DNA of 32,620 nt from Arthrobacter sp. EpRS71 (GTDB lineage Bacteria > Actinomycetota > Actinomycetes > Actinomycetales > Micrococcaceae): the NCBI RefSeq assembly GCF_001512285.1, contig NZ_LNUV01000006.1:1-32620 (forward strand), in the 5' to 3' direction. The position numbers and the translations under genes were made by a program. This document shows positions 14,414 through 22,818 of the stretch, piece by piece. Positions within the stretch are counted from its first letter, which is position 1, and every line of letters begins with the position of its first letter. The notes below the pieces were generated by a model. It had not been told where the DNA came from. It saw only the letters and a list, made by a program, of their open reading frames with translations, and did not search any database.

Positions 14414-16171
14414 TTACTCCACGAGCTTGCCGGCCACGGAGTCATCGGCGTCGGCTTCGGCGAGGGTCCGGAAGGAGTCCGGAGCCGGAGGCAGACTTTC
14501 GAAGGTGACGCCCTCATCTGTTGACCAGACGAAGTTCCCTTTCAGTGCGGGATCTGCCGTGGGGAAGTCAGCCCGGTTATGCGCTCCGCGGGTTTCGCGG
14601 CGTTCAAGGGCGCACTCGAGGGTGGCTCGTGCTGCCAGGAGAGAACCGAGCAGGTCGTAGGCGTGGGCCAGATCATCGAACCCTGCGATGTCCGGGTGGG
14701 CTGTCACGAGCTGGGCACGCTCCTCCAACGCGGTCAGCTTCTCCAGTCCTTGTTCCAATCCCTGTTCCGTGCGCACTACCCCGGCATGCTCGGTCATGAG
14801 GTTGCGTAGTTCACGCTGCAACCGCCGTGCGGACTCCGTCCCGCGGTCGCTGAGCAGGGACTGCATTTCCCCGCGCGCTATTCCCACTACGGCGGGATCC
14901 CTGACGATCTTGGTGTGCGAACGGACGTAGTGGGACACATGCTCGCCGGTAATACGACCGTATACGAGCAGCTCAATCAGGGAGTTGCCGCCGAGGCGGT
15001 TGGCGCCGTGCAGCCCGGAAGATGCCTCACCGATTGCGTAAAGGCCGTTCACTCCGGTTCCGTGGTCCTCCGGTGCCACCCGGACGCCACCCATGGAGTA
15101 GTGGGCGGTGGGCGCAATTTCGATTTTTTGGGTGGTGATGTCCAGCATCTGCAGGTCGATCAGGGTGCGGTAGACCCGTGGCAGCTTTTCCATGATGGTT
15201 TCCCGCGGCAGGTGGGAGACGTCCAGGTAGACGCCGCCCTTCTCGGTCCCACGCCCCTCGGCGACCTCGGTGAATGCTGCCAGCGCAACCCGGTCCCGGG
15301 TGGAAAGTTCCATGCGCTCGGGGTCATAGCGTTCCATGAAGCGCTCGCCCAGGACGTTGGTGAGGATGCCCCCTTCGCCTCGCGCTGCCTCGGAGACCAA
15401 GGTGCCGGCGGCGTCGTCGGGCTCCAACAGCCCTGACGGATGGAACTGAACCAGTTCGGCGTCGCGGATCCGGGCCCCGGCCAGCGCGGCCAGCCGGAAG
15501 GAGTCGCCGGTGTTCTCATCGCGCCGGGAAGAGGTGTGCCGCCAGATGCGGGTATGACCGCCAGCGGCCAGGATCACCGCATCGGCGTGGATCTGCACGG
15601 GGGTGCCGTCCACGATGTCGAAGCCGTAAGCGCCGAAAATGGTGCCGTCGGCCACGAGCAACCGCGTGATGTAGACGGTGTCGATGATGGGCACGTTCAA
15701 CTCTGCCGCCCGGCGCATCAGCGTGCGCTGGATCTCCAGGCCGGTGTAATCCCCGGCGTAGGCTGTGCGGCGATACTTGTGGGCGCCGAAGAAGCGTTGC
15801 GAGATGCGTCCGTCCTCCTCCCGGGCGAACGGCATTCCCCACCGTTCGAGGTCCTCAATGCCTTGCGCCGCATTGCGGGCCACCGTCTCCACAATGGACG
15901 GGTCGGCCAGGAAGTAGGACTCCCTCAGGGTGTCGGCGGCATGCTGCTGCCAGCTGTCCTCGGGATCCACGGTGCCCAAAGCGGCGTTGATGCCGCCGGC
16001 GGCCAGGCTCGTGTGGGCGTCGTGCTTGCGTCGCTTACCCACTGCCAGGACCTGGACCCCTTGCTGGGCGAGTTCGATGGAGGCGCGCAGGCCGGCACCG
16101 CCGGTACCGCCGGTACCGATGACCAGCACAGTGGTGGACATGAGGCGTTCTGGAATGGTGTTGAGGTTCAT
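14414..16171 (-). CDS. Stand-alone SdhA/FrdA-like flavoprotein (fumarate reductase/succinate dehydrogenase family)
   Basis: 585 residues. The N-terminal Rossmann segment VLVIGTGGTGGAGLRASIEL binds FAD. His53 in HDAHTSLAAGGINAALG aligns with the His that carries covalent FAD in SdhA/FrdA, and NadB lacks it. Further family motifs are HKYRRTAYAGDYTGLEIQRT, ELVQFHPSGL, GERFMERYDPERMELSTRD, HYSMGGV, and GLYAIGEASSGLHGANRLGG followed by NSL. A helical C-terminal domain follows (about 440-585). No iron-sulfur or membrane-anchor subunit lies nearby, so the electron partner is unknown. It is divergent from the LysR gene at 16243 across 71 bp with a palindrome, so that regulator probably controls it. 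L-aspartate oxidase is an alternative role. No clear ribosome site precedes ATG 16171; ATG 16141 is the other candidate start. Confidence 0.8.
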   Translation of the reverse strand: MNLNTIPERLMSTTVLVIGTGGTGGAGLRASIELAQQGVQVLAVGKRRKHDAHTSLAAGGINAALGTVDPEDSWQQHAADTLRESYFLADPSIVETVARNAAQGIEDLERWGMPFAREEDGRISQRFFGAHKYRRTAYAGDYTGLEIQRTLMRRAAELNVPIIDTVYITRLLVADGTIFGAYGFDIVDGTPVQIHADAVILAAGGHTRIWRHTSSRRDENTGDSFRLAALAGARIRDAELVQFHPSGLLEPDDAAGTLVSEAARGEGGILTNVLGERFMERYDPERMELSTRDRVALAAFTEVAEGRGTEKGGVYLDVSHLPRETIMEKLPRVYRTLIDLQMLDITTQKIEIAPTAHYSMGGVRVAPEDHGTGVNGLYAIGEASSGLHGANRLGGNSLIELLVYGRITGEHVSHYVRSHTKIVRDPAVVGIARGEMQSLLSDRGTESARRLQRELRNLMTEHAGVVRTEQGLEQGLEKLTALEERAQLVTAHPDIAGFDDLAHAYDLLGSLLAARATLECALERRETRGAHNRADFPTADPALKGNFVWSTDEGVTFESLPPAPDSFRTLAEADADDSVAGKLVE

Positions 16172-16216
16172 GTTTTCAACGCTAAAAGGAGCTGCATGAT
16201 GTTTCCAATGAATTGT

Positions 16217-16230
16217 TTGACTGAAGTCAA
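16217..16230. promoter_or_regulatory. Candidate LysR operator between the flavoprotein and its LysR gene
   Basis: TTGACT-GA-AGTCAA has perfect 6-bp arms and lies in the 71-bp divergent spacer, 13 bp before the LysR ATG. LysR-family sites are dyads of this size placed between the regulator and its target, so autoregulation plus control of the flavoprotein gene is likely. Confidence 0.55.
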
Positions 16231-16242
16231 TGCGATTAGGCT

Positions 16243-17184
16243 ATGACCATGAAGTTAGAGCAGTTACGCTCCTTCGAGGCGATCGCCCGAGTGGGTCATT
16301 TCACACGTGCGGCCGAGCAGCTGTATCTTGCGCAACCGTCTCTCAGCAGGCAGATCGCGGCGCTGGAGGCCGATCTTGGAGTGGCACTGTTCCACCGGGG
16401 ACCGTCCGGAGCCACTCTGACGAATGCGGGGGAACTCCTCCTGCCCATCGCCCGGCGTATGCTCGGCGACGCGCAGACCGCCCGGGAGCAGATGAACGAG
16501 CTCGCAGGGTTGCGCCGGGGCCGCATTCGCCTGGGCGCCCCACCTACTTTGTGCGTCTCACTGGTTGCCGATGTGCTGGCCTCTTTCCGCAGCGCGCATC
16601 CCGGAGTTGAACTGCACATCACTGAAGGCGGCTCTCGTTTCCTGGTGGGTGCCCTCAACGAAAGCGCGCTGGACCTGGCCCTGGTGGTCACCCGTGGAAC
16701 GGTCCCCGCAGTGCAGGGCACTGAACTGATTCCGTTGCTGACCGAGGAGTTGGTGGTTGTCTCCGCCGCTGGCTCGTCCTTGCCTGAAGAGTTCACCCTG
16801 GAAGAGTTGGCGCGCATTCCGCAGGTTGCCTTCAACCGAAGCTATGACCTGCGGATGGCCACCGAGGCAGCCTTCTCCGCCAAGGGCTTGGAACCGGTGA
16901 TCGCCGTCGAAGGGGCGGAGATGGATGCCGTGCTGCGGTTCGTGGAAAGGGGACTCGGCGTTGCAGTGGTGCCGGCAATGGTGGTCCTCGGCCGGCCCGG
17001 ACTGCGCAGTGCCCGCTTGGTCAATCCCGCAGTGACAAGGACCGTCAACCTGGCCCGACGTAACGACATTGGACCTTCAGCAGCCACGGCCGCAATGCAG
17101 GAGTTCATCTTCAGCACAGTGGATCGGCTGGCGGCACCAGGCACCGAACTTGCACGCCTGGTCACGCCAGCACGGCGTCACTGA
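16243..17184 (+). CDS. LysR-family transcriptional regulator
   Basis: 313 residues. The N-terminal winged HTH (MTMKLEQLRSFEAIARVGHF, then TRAAEQLYLAQPSLSRQIAA to about residue 63) is typical of LysR. The effector domain (about 90-300) has the usual two-lobed periplasmic-binding pattern (RGRIRLGAPPTL, FVERGLGVAVVPAMVV). The ATG at 16243 or the in-frame ATG at 16249 may be used; only a weak TAGG precedes. It is divergent from the SdhA-like flavoprotein and ends 6 bp from the convergent malate dehydrogenase gene, so control of C4-acid metabolism is plausible. Confidence 0.92.
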   Translation: MTMKLEQLRSFEAIARVGHFTRAAEQLYLAQPSLSRQIAALEADLGVALFHRGPSGATLTNAGELLLPIARRMLGDAQTAREQMNELAGLRRGRIRLGAPPTLCVSLVADVLASFRSAHPGVELHITEGGSRFLVGALNESALDLALVVTRGTVPAVQGTELIPLLTEELVVVSAAGSSLPEEFTLEELARIPQVAFNRSYDLRMATEAAFSAKGLEPVIAVEGAEMDAVLRFVERGLGVAVVPAMVVLGRPGLRSARLVNPAVTRTVNLARRNDIGPSAATAAMQEFIFSTVDRLAAPGTELARLVTPARRH

Positions 17185-17190
17185 TGGACT

Positions 17191-18177
17191 TCAGATCAAG
17201 CCAAGGTCAGCCACGGCAGCTCGCTCGTCCAAAAGCTCAGCGGCCGTGGCGTCCATCATCCTGCGGCTGAAATCGTTCACGTCCAGTCCTTGAACGATTT
17301 CCCAGTCTCCGCCCGAGGTGGTCACCGGGTATGAATAGATGAGACCTTCGGGAACCCCATATGATCCGTCGGAGGCAACGGCCATCGACACCCAGTCATC
17401 CTCCGGGGTGCCCAGAAGCCAGTCGCGGGCGGCATCAATGGTTGCCGACGCTGCCGATGCCGCGGAGGACGCACCCCTGGCATCGATGATCGCTGCACCT
17501 CGCCGGGCGACCGTGGGGATGAAGTCGGTCTCAATCCAGTCTTGGTCGTTCACCACCTCGGCCGCGTTTCTGCCGGCGATCTCGGCGTGATAAATGTCCG
17601 GATACTGTGTTGCGGAATGATTTCCCCAGACAGTCATTTTGCGGATATCACCCACCCTGGCGTGGGTCTTCCGAGCAAGCTGTCCCATGGCGCGGTTGTG
17701 ATCCAGCCGGGTCAGGGCGCTGAATCGCGCGGCGGGGATGTCCGGAGCGTTGCTCATCGCGATCAAGGCGTTGGTGTTGGCCGGATTGCCCGTCACGCCG
17801 ATGCGGACGTCGTCGGCTGCCACCCGGTTCAGGGCCTGTCCTTGCGCTGTGAAAATAGCACCATTGGCGCTGAGCAGGTCGCCGCGTTCCATGCCTGTGG
17901 TGCGGGGACGGGCGCCGACGAGTAAGGCGAGATTGACGCCGTCGAAAATATGGTCGGCGTCGTCGCCGATTTCCACAGAGTCGAGCGTGGGAAACGCGCA
18001 GTCATCCAGCTCCATCACCACACCTTCCAGTGCCTTCAAAGCAGGGGTGATTTCCAGGAGCCGGAGTTGCACCGGAGTATCGGCGCCAAAGAGGGCGCCA
18101 CTGGCGATCCGGAAGAGGAGGTTGTAGCCGATCTGGCCGGCCGCGCCAGTCACAGCGATCTTGATGGGCGTGTTCAC
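17191..18177 (-). CDS. mdh: Malate dehydrogenase (NAD-dependent)
   Basis: 328 residues, the usual length for this subgroup. It interconverts malate and oxaloacetate in the TCA cycle. The N-terminus [20 protein letters not shown] is the NAD-binding loop of cytosolic-type bacterial [16 protein letters not shown] carries substrate-binding Arg residues, [10 protein letters not shown] is conserved, the active-site [10 protein letters not shown] holds the catalytic Asp, and [12 protein letters not shown] the catalytic His. GTG 18177 is chosen because AAGGAG lies 8 bp upstream and the conserved fold starts there; longer in-frame starts up to 18273 would add an unconserved 32-residue leader. It is monocistronic and divergent from the FMO-like gene. 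Confidence 0.95.
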   Translation of the reverse strand: MNTPIKIAVTGAAGQIGYNLLFRIASGALFGADTPVQLRLLEITPALKALEGVVMELDDCAFPTLDSVEIGDDADHIFDGVNLALLVGARPRTTGMERGDLLSANGAIFTAQGQALNRVAADDVRIGVTGNPANTNALIAMSNAPDIPAARFSALTRLDHNRAMGQLARKTHARVGDIRKMTVWGNHSATQYPDIYHAEIAGRNAAEVVNDQDWIETDFIPTVARRGAAIIDARGASSAASAASATIDAARDWLLGTPEDDWVSMAVASDGSYGVPEGLIYSYPVTTSGGDWEIVQGLDVNDFSRRMMDATAAELLDERAAVADLGLI

Positions 18178-18403
18178 GTCACGTTCTCCTTGCTGATCTG
18201 AGGTACCCGATGGGTTTTGCAAGCTGTATGTCATGGTGCCACAGAGCTGTGTGAGCCACAGGGTCATAATCATAATTTCCGATGTGCTTGTGCTGTTTTA
18301 TTCGCTATGCAGATGCACTTTGTGCACGTGAGAATGAATTAACCGTCACAGAAAAGGCCGCAGCAGACAGTGCGCTGTCAGCTTTCGCCATATAGGAGAT
18401 CAC
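18178..18403. promoter_or_regulatory. Divergent promoter region of mdh and the FMO-like gene
   Basis: A 226-bp spacer that is clearly AT-richer than its surroundings near 18265-18345, as expected for promoters. It contains the dyad TGCAC-TTT-GTGCA (18314-18326), 78 bp before the FMO-like ATG. I cannot assign -35/-10 hexamers with confidence. Confidence 0.45.
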
Positions 18404-19681
18404 ATGTCAAGCCAAGAGGTTGAGGTCCTCATCGTAGGCGCAGGCCAGGCCGGAGTAGCGATGAGCGAGCACTTGAGCGAGCGGGGAATTCCCCACATCG
18501 TCCTGGAACGCCACAGAATCGCCGAGCGGTGGCGTTCCATGAGGTGGGATTCCCTGGTTGCCAACGGGCCCGCCTGGCACGACCGTTTCCCGGGCCTGGA
18601 ATTCACCGGCATCGAGCCCGGGTCGTTCCCCTCCAAAGAGCAGGTAGCCGACTACTTCGTGGCGTATGCCGAGAAGATCGGCGCGCCCATCCGTTGCGGT
18701 GTGGAGGTCAGGTCCGTGCGCAGAAACGTCGGTGCGCCGGGCTTCCACGTTCAAACATCCGACGGCGATTACAACGCACGCTACGTCGTAGCCGCTACCG
18801 GTCCGTTCCAGCGGCCCGTGATCCCCGCCGTCGTGCCCGAAACTGCCAGCCTGCCGCAGATGCACTCAAGCTCGTACCGCAACCCGGGCCAACTGCCCCA
18901 AGGTGCCGTCCTGGTGGTGGGGGCCGGTTCCTCCGGCGTGCAGATCGCCGCGGAAATCCAGCGCTCGGGCCGGCAGGTGTACCTCTCTGTTGGCCCTCAC
19001 GACCGGCCTCCCCGGAACTACCGTGGCCGGGACTTCTGCTGGTGGCTGGGAGTGCTCGGCAAGTGGGACGCCTCCACCCCGGCATTGGGCGCCGAACACG
19101 TGACCATCGCGGTCAGCGGCGCAGGCGGCGGCCACACCGTTGACTTCCGCGCACTTGCCGAGGACGGGATCAAACTCGTGGGACGGACCCTGGAGTTCCA
19201 GGACGGCGTTATGCGCTTCGCGGACGATCTCCGGACCAACATTGCGAACGGCGATGCCCACTACTTGGAATTGCTCGACGAGGCAGACGCGTACGTTGAA
19301 CGCAATGGCCTGGACTTGCCTGAGGAGCCCGAAGCCCGCTTCCTCAGGCCGGACCCGGAGAGCCTCACCAACCCCATCCGTGAGCTCGACCTCGCCGGGG
19401 CTGGAATCACGTCCATCGTGTGGGCAACAGGCTTCGCAGTGGACTACAGCTGGCTGCAGGTGGATGCCTTCGATTCCAAGGGAAAGCCGCTGCAGCAACG
19501 CGGCGTTTCCACCGAGCCCGGCGTGTACTTCCTGGGACTGCCCTGGCAGTCACGCCGTGGATCCAGCTTCATCTGGGGCGTCTGGCACGACGCAAAGTAC
19601 GTTGCGGACCAGATCACCATCCAGCGGAGCTACCTCATCCACAATGAGCAGGATGCGTTGGTGGCGAGCGGAGCCGTCTAA
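18404..19681 (+). CDS. FAD/NAD(P)-dependent monooxygenase-like flavoprotein (TrkA/CzcO type)
   Basis: 425 residues. Two dinucleotide-binding motifs are seen: VLIVGAGQAGVAMSEHLSER at residues 8-27 for FAD and VLVVGAGSSGVQIAAEIQRS near 168-187 for NAD(P)H. Between them lie the family segments WRSMRWDSLVANGPAWHDRF and YVVAATGPFQRPVIP. The ATGF-like element appears as IVWATGFAVDYSWLQV near 340. This is the pattern of flavin monooxygenase-like proteins (COG2072), soluble and often with unknown substrates. TAGGAG precedes the ATG by 7 bp, and a terminator follows directly, so it is a single-gene unit. The substrate is not known. Confidence 0.85.
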   Translation: MSSQEVEVLIVGAGQAGVAMSEHLSERGIPHIVLERHRIAERWRSMRWDSLVANGPAWHDRFPGLEFTGIEPGSFPSKEQVADYFVAYAEKIGAPIRCGVEVRSVRRNVGAPGFHVQTSDGDYNARYVVAATGPFQRPVIPAVVPETASLPQMHSSSYRNPGQLPQGAVLVVGAGSSGVQIAAEIQRSGRQVYLSVGPHDRPPRNYRGRDFCWWLGVLGKWDASTPALGAEHVTIAVSGAGGGHTVDFRALAEDGIKLVGRTLEFQDGVMRFADDLRTNIANGDAHYLELLDEADAYVERNGLDLPEEPEARFLRPDPESLTNPIRELDLAGAGITSIVWATGFAVDYSWLQVDAFDSKGKPLQQRGVSTEPGVYFLGLPWQSRRGSSFIWGVWHDAKYVADQITIQRSYLIHNEQDALVASGAV

Positions 19682-19693
19682 CGCCACAGGCGC

Positions 19694-19728
19694 AAAGGGG
19701 ACCACGCCAGCAGGCGTGGTCCCCTTTT
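19694..19728 (+). terminator. Intrinsic terminator after the FMO-like gene
   Basis: A perfect 15-bp stem (19694-19708 with 19713-19727) with an AGCA loop, followed by a T-run (TTTTT, 19725-19729). It is 12 bp after the stop. It may also serve the convergent FG-GAP gene, whose stop lies 30 bp away. Confidence 0.92.
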
Positions 19729-19757
19729 TAGTCCAACCTCAGTAGTCGATTTCGGGC

Positions 19758-21218
19758 TTAGAAGACGGCTGTGAAGCCGCCCCACCCCCAACCCACATTG
19801 TCGTATCCCTTCCACAGGAAACAACCGAAGCCGCACGTGGCCACATCTGTTCCGTTGCCCAAATACATGGTCATGTCACCGGCGGCATTGATTCCAAAGA
19901 CGTCCGGGCTACCATCGCTGTTGAAGTCACCCGGACCGCCGGCCGTGAGAATGGTATTCCACCCGGTGCCCGCAGTTATGACGGGATGGTTCACGAATCC
20001 CTCGCTGAAGCTGCTGTAGACCTTGAGTTCACCTGCCGGTGTCTGAGCCAGGATGTTCGGACGGAAGTCACCTGACCACCACCCCGGGGTGATGAGCTTC
20101 GAGTACATATTCCATCCCCAACCGACCGTGACGGGCGGGTACCAGCCCCCGGCACCGTCTCCCGGGTAAAGAATCAGGCGGCCGGACGTGTCCTTGGCCA
20201 AAAGATCGTTGGTGCCATCGACGTTGAAGTCACCGGGTGCGACGATTTCGCTGAAGATCTGCCAGCCTTGGCCGATCTGGCGGCTGTCCTTCCAGCCCCC
20301 TGCCCCGTTTCCGCGGTAGAGAAATAACCGGCCGGCACGGTCACGTCCTATGACGTCTGTTGGACCGTCTCCGTCGAAGTCCCCAGGCGCCAGAAGAACA
20401 TCGAAAATGTCCCAGCCGCGGCCAATGGTTTGGGTGCCAAGAAAGCCCCTCTTGCCGTTTCCCGGGTAGAGCAAGAGATCGCCGGAGGGCGTTCGAGCAA
20501 AAATGTCCGCTGTTCGGTCAGCATTGAAGCCGTCTCCTCGCGGGGTGAGGGGAACCATCACGTGAGCGCTGACCGTTTTCTGTGTCAGCGGCTCGTACTT
20601 GATGTTTAGCTCTACTTTGAGTGTGTGCCCTCTATCGGCTGTGGTGACCGTGTAAATGGCGTTGTTGGCACCCGGTATGGCCACGTCGTCGCGTTTCCAT
20701 ACGTACGTGTAGATTGGCGTGCCACCACTAGGCGTAACAATAGGCGCCTGTGGCCACCATGGGTGCAGCTGGCGCCCAACCACGGCTTCGCCTCGGAGGG
20801 ACATATAGGAGACGTCCAGTTGCCGAGGCATAGGCCCGATGGGCTGGGAAGTGACGGCAGTGGGTGTATACCCGGATGCAGTTCCTGTGACACGGACTGT
20901 GAGGACAGAACCGCCGATGGTTGCCCTGAGGATCCGCCCGGTGGCTCCCTGGATAGCTTGGCCATTCATGTACCACTGGTACTCGAGTTTTGCGTCCGAC
21001 GGCACCGTTGCGCCGACGACTGCTGCCGGTAGGGTGCCCAGAGCGTAGTCTGTGTCGATCGTGACGCCGTTGGGGAACTGGACGGGCGGCAGGGCTTCGC
21101 CGGCCTGGGCTGGGGCACCTGGAAGAACCAGCAGAAGAGCTGTCAGAACAAGAGAAGTAAAGATAGCGGAAAACCGGATTGCGCGGTCATGCCAGCGCAA
21201 CGAAAGACCAGATTTCAA
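19758..21218 (-). CDS. Secreted FG-GAP/VCBS repeat protein with Ig-like domains
   Basis: About 486 residues. A Sec signal peptide ends at PGAPAQA before GEALPP. Two Ig-like domains follow (about 55-130, with YQWYMNGQAIQGATGRIL; about 140-220, with YTYVWKRDDVAIPGANNAIY). The C-terminal part has about five FG-GAP-like repeats of around 50 residues with calcium-loop motifs DFDGDGPTDV, DFNVDGTNDL and DFNSDGSPDV. A fourth repeat has lost the loop (WWSGDFRPNI). Each repeat carries a GxGW element (IGRGWDIF, IGQGWQIF, VGWGWNMY). There is no sortase motif or C-terminal anchor, so it is likely released or bound to the wall or glycans. TTG 21218 is preferred because GGGGGA lies 4 bp upstream; TTG 21230 is an in-frame alternative. 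The function is unknown; adhesion or glycan binding is a guess. Confidence 0.8.
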   Translation of the reverse strand: MKSGLSLRWHDRAIRFSAIFTSLVLTALLLVLPGAPAQAGEALPPVQFPNGVTIDTDYALGTLPAAVVGATVPSDAKLEYQWYMNGQAIQGATGRILRATIGGSVLTVRVTGTASGYTPTAVTSQPIGPMPRQLDVSYMSLRGEAVVGRQLHPWWPQAPIVTPSGGTPIYTYVWKRDDVAIPGANNAIYTVTTADRGHTLKVELNIKYEPLTQKTVSAHVMVPLTPRGDGFNADRTADIFARTPSGDLLLYPGNGKRGFLGTQTIGRGWDIFDVLLAPGDFDGDGPTDVIGRDRAGRLFLYRGNGAGGWKDSRQIGQGWQIFSEIVAPGDFNVDGTNDLLAKDTSGRLILYPGDGAGGWYPPVTVGWGWNMYSKLITPGWWSGDFRPNILAQTPAGELKVYSSFSEGFVNHPVITAGTGWNTILTAGGPGDFNSDGSPDVFGINAAGDMTMYLGNGTDVATCGFGCFLWKGYDNVGWGWGGFTAVF

Positions 21219-21288
21219 GAAGTCCCCCAAAATGGCCGGAATAACGGCCGATACGAATGATGGTTCACTCTACAACGCCACCGGCAAA

Positions 21289-21326
21289 GCCCGACGGCGG
21301 CACTCGCCTGAGTGCCGCCGTCGGGC
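21289..21326 (-). terminator. Hairpin terminator of the aspA operon
   Basis: A perfect 17-bp stem (21289-21305 with 21310-21326) with a 4-nt loop, 32 bp after the aspA stop on the minus strand, followed on that strand by a short TTT. It insulates the operon from the FG-GAP gene downstream. Confidence 0.85.
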
Positions 21327-21358
21327 CTTACATGGTTGTTGCTTGCGCAGTTATCCGA

Positions 21359-22777
21359 TCAGCCGAGCCCCGCCAACGACGTGGCGGAAAGAGCCGCTTC
21401 CATCTTCTGCGGGTCGAGCAGTCGGCGCTCAATCACGAGTTCCGCGATGCCGCGATGGGACGCGAGAGCTTCCTTGGCCAGTTCGGCCGCGGCGGCGTAC
21501 CCGATCAGGGGAGCCAACCCGGTGACCACGCTGATGGATTCGAGCATCCGCTGCTGCAGCATCTGCGTATTGGCGGTGATGCCGTCCACGCAGTGCGTCC
21601 GGAGTTGACGGCAGGCCACGGTGAGCCAGGCGATCGATTCCAGCAAGGCGTCGGCAATGACCGGTTCGAAAGCGTTGAGCTGGAGCTGCCCTGCCTCCAC
21701 GGCCATGGTCACGGTGGCATCCGCGCCGACCACCCGGAAGGCAACCTGGTTGACCATTTCCGGGATGACCGGGTTGACCTTCCCCGGCATGATGGAGGAG
21801 CCTGCCTGCACTGCCGGCAGGAGGATCTCGCCAAAACCCGTTTGCGGGCCGGAGGAGAGCAGACGGAGGTCGTTGCAGATCTTGGAAAGCTTCACAGCAG
21901 CCCTCTTCAGGACTCCGGACACCAGCATGAAGACGCCCGTATCGCTGGTGGCCTCCACCAGGTTGGTCGCCGAGGTCAGTTGAAGGCCGGTGATGCAACT
22001 GAGCTCCTTGATCACCGCTTGCCGGTACCCGGGAGAGGCGGTGATGCCGGTACCGATGGCGGTGGCTCCAAGGTTGGATTCCCGCAAATGCGGAAGGAGT
22101 TCAAGGAGCCTCAGGCCGTCTTCACGGAGGGTGTCCGCGAACGCCCCGAACTCTTGTCCCATGGACATGGGCACGGCATCCTGGAGTTGGGTGCGGCCAA
22201 CTTTGATGATGCCGGCGAACTCCGTGGCCTTGGCATCAAAGGCCTGGATGAGACGGTGGTGTTCCTCGCAGAACGCAGCTATTTCACGCTGCAGGGCGAT
22301 CTTAATGGCGGTGGGGTACACGTCATTGGTGGACTGGCTGCGGTTCACGTCGTCAATGGGGTCCAATGCCGCATAGTCGCCTTTGCGGTGGCCCATCAGT
22401 TCCAGCGCGCGGTTGGCAATGACCTCGTTGGCGTTCATGTTGGTGCTGGTTCCCGCACCGCCTTGGATGGTATCCACCACGAACTGGTCATCGAGGCGAC
22501 CATCCATGACCTCCAAGGAGGCCTTTTGGATGGCTGCCGACTTGTCCGGAGGCAGAAGGCCCAGGCTTTCGTTTGCTCGTGCCGCTGAGTACTTCACGGC
22601 ACCCAGGCTCCAGATGAGTGAACGCAGGGTGCCGATTGTCCGCCCGCTGACGGGGAAGTTGTCCACGGCTCGGTGCGTGCTGATACCCCAGTAGGAAGCC
22701 TCGGGAACGTCCGCGGCCCCGAGGCTGTCCTGCTCCCGCCGTACTTTCGGGCAGGGTGAAGTCAGGTTTTCTGTCAT
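21359..22777 (-). CDS. aspA: Aspartate ammonia-lyase
   Basis: 472 residues of the fumarase II/aspartase family, converting L-aspartate to fumarate and ammonia. Signature GSSIMPGKVNP lies near residue 320. Other family segments are GGAGTSTNMNANEVIANRAL, NRSQSTNDVYPTA, and KVGRTQLQDAVPMSMGQEFG. GAGTSTNMNANEVIANRA with Lys/Gly content typical of aspartase, rather than fumarase FumC (GSGTSSNMNTNEV), supports aspartase. ATG 22777 follows CAGGA; GTG 22801 in frame is less likely. It is the last gene of the ridA-DUF1028-M20-aspA operon, 41 bp after the M20 gene. This context points to a pathway that liberates aspartate. Confidence 0.9.
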   Translation of the reverse strand: MTENLTSPCPKVRREQDSLGAADVPEASYWGISTHRAVDNFPVSGRTIGTLRSLIWSLGAVKYSAARANESLGLLPPDKSAAIQKASLEVMDGRLDDQFVVDTIQGGAGTSTNMNANEVIANRALELMGHRKGDYAALDPIDDVNRSQSTNDVYPTAIKIALQREIAAFCEEHHRLIQAFDAKATEFAGIIKVGRTQLQDAVPMSMGQEFGAFADTLREDGLRLLELLPHLRESNLGATAIGTGITASPGYRQAVIKELSCITGLQLTSATNLVEATSDTGVFMLVSGVLKRAAVKLSKICNDLRLLSSGPQTGFGEILLPAVQAGSSIMPGKVNPVIPEMVNQVAFRVVGADATVTMAVEAGQLQLNAFEPVIADALLESIAWLTVACRQLRTHCVDGITANTQMLQQRMLESISVVTGLAPLIGYAAAAELAKEALASHRGIAELVIERRLLDPQKMEAALSATSLAGLG

Positions 22778-22818
22778 GGTCCTGTTCCTGGAAAAGCTCA
22801 CGACGCCGGACTGGCTGG

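Noticed and set aside
14414..16171. L-aspartate oxidase (nadB) as the name of the flavoprotein
   Set aside because: It keeps the covalent-FAD His typical of SdhA/FrdA and no nadA or nadC lies nearby, so a plain SdhA/FrdA-like call is safer.
18178..18273. 32-residue N-terminal extension of malate dehydrogenase
   Set aside because: Not part of the conserved fold, and GTG 18177 has AAGGAG at proper spacing.
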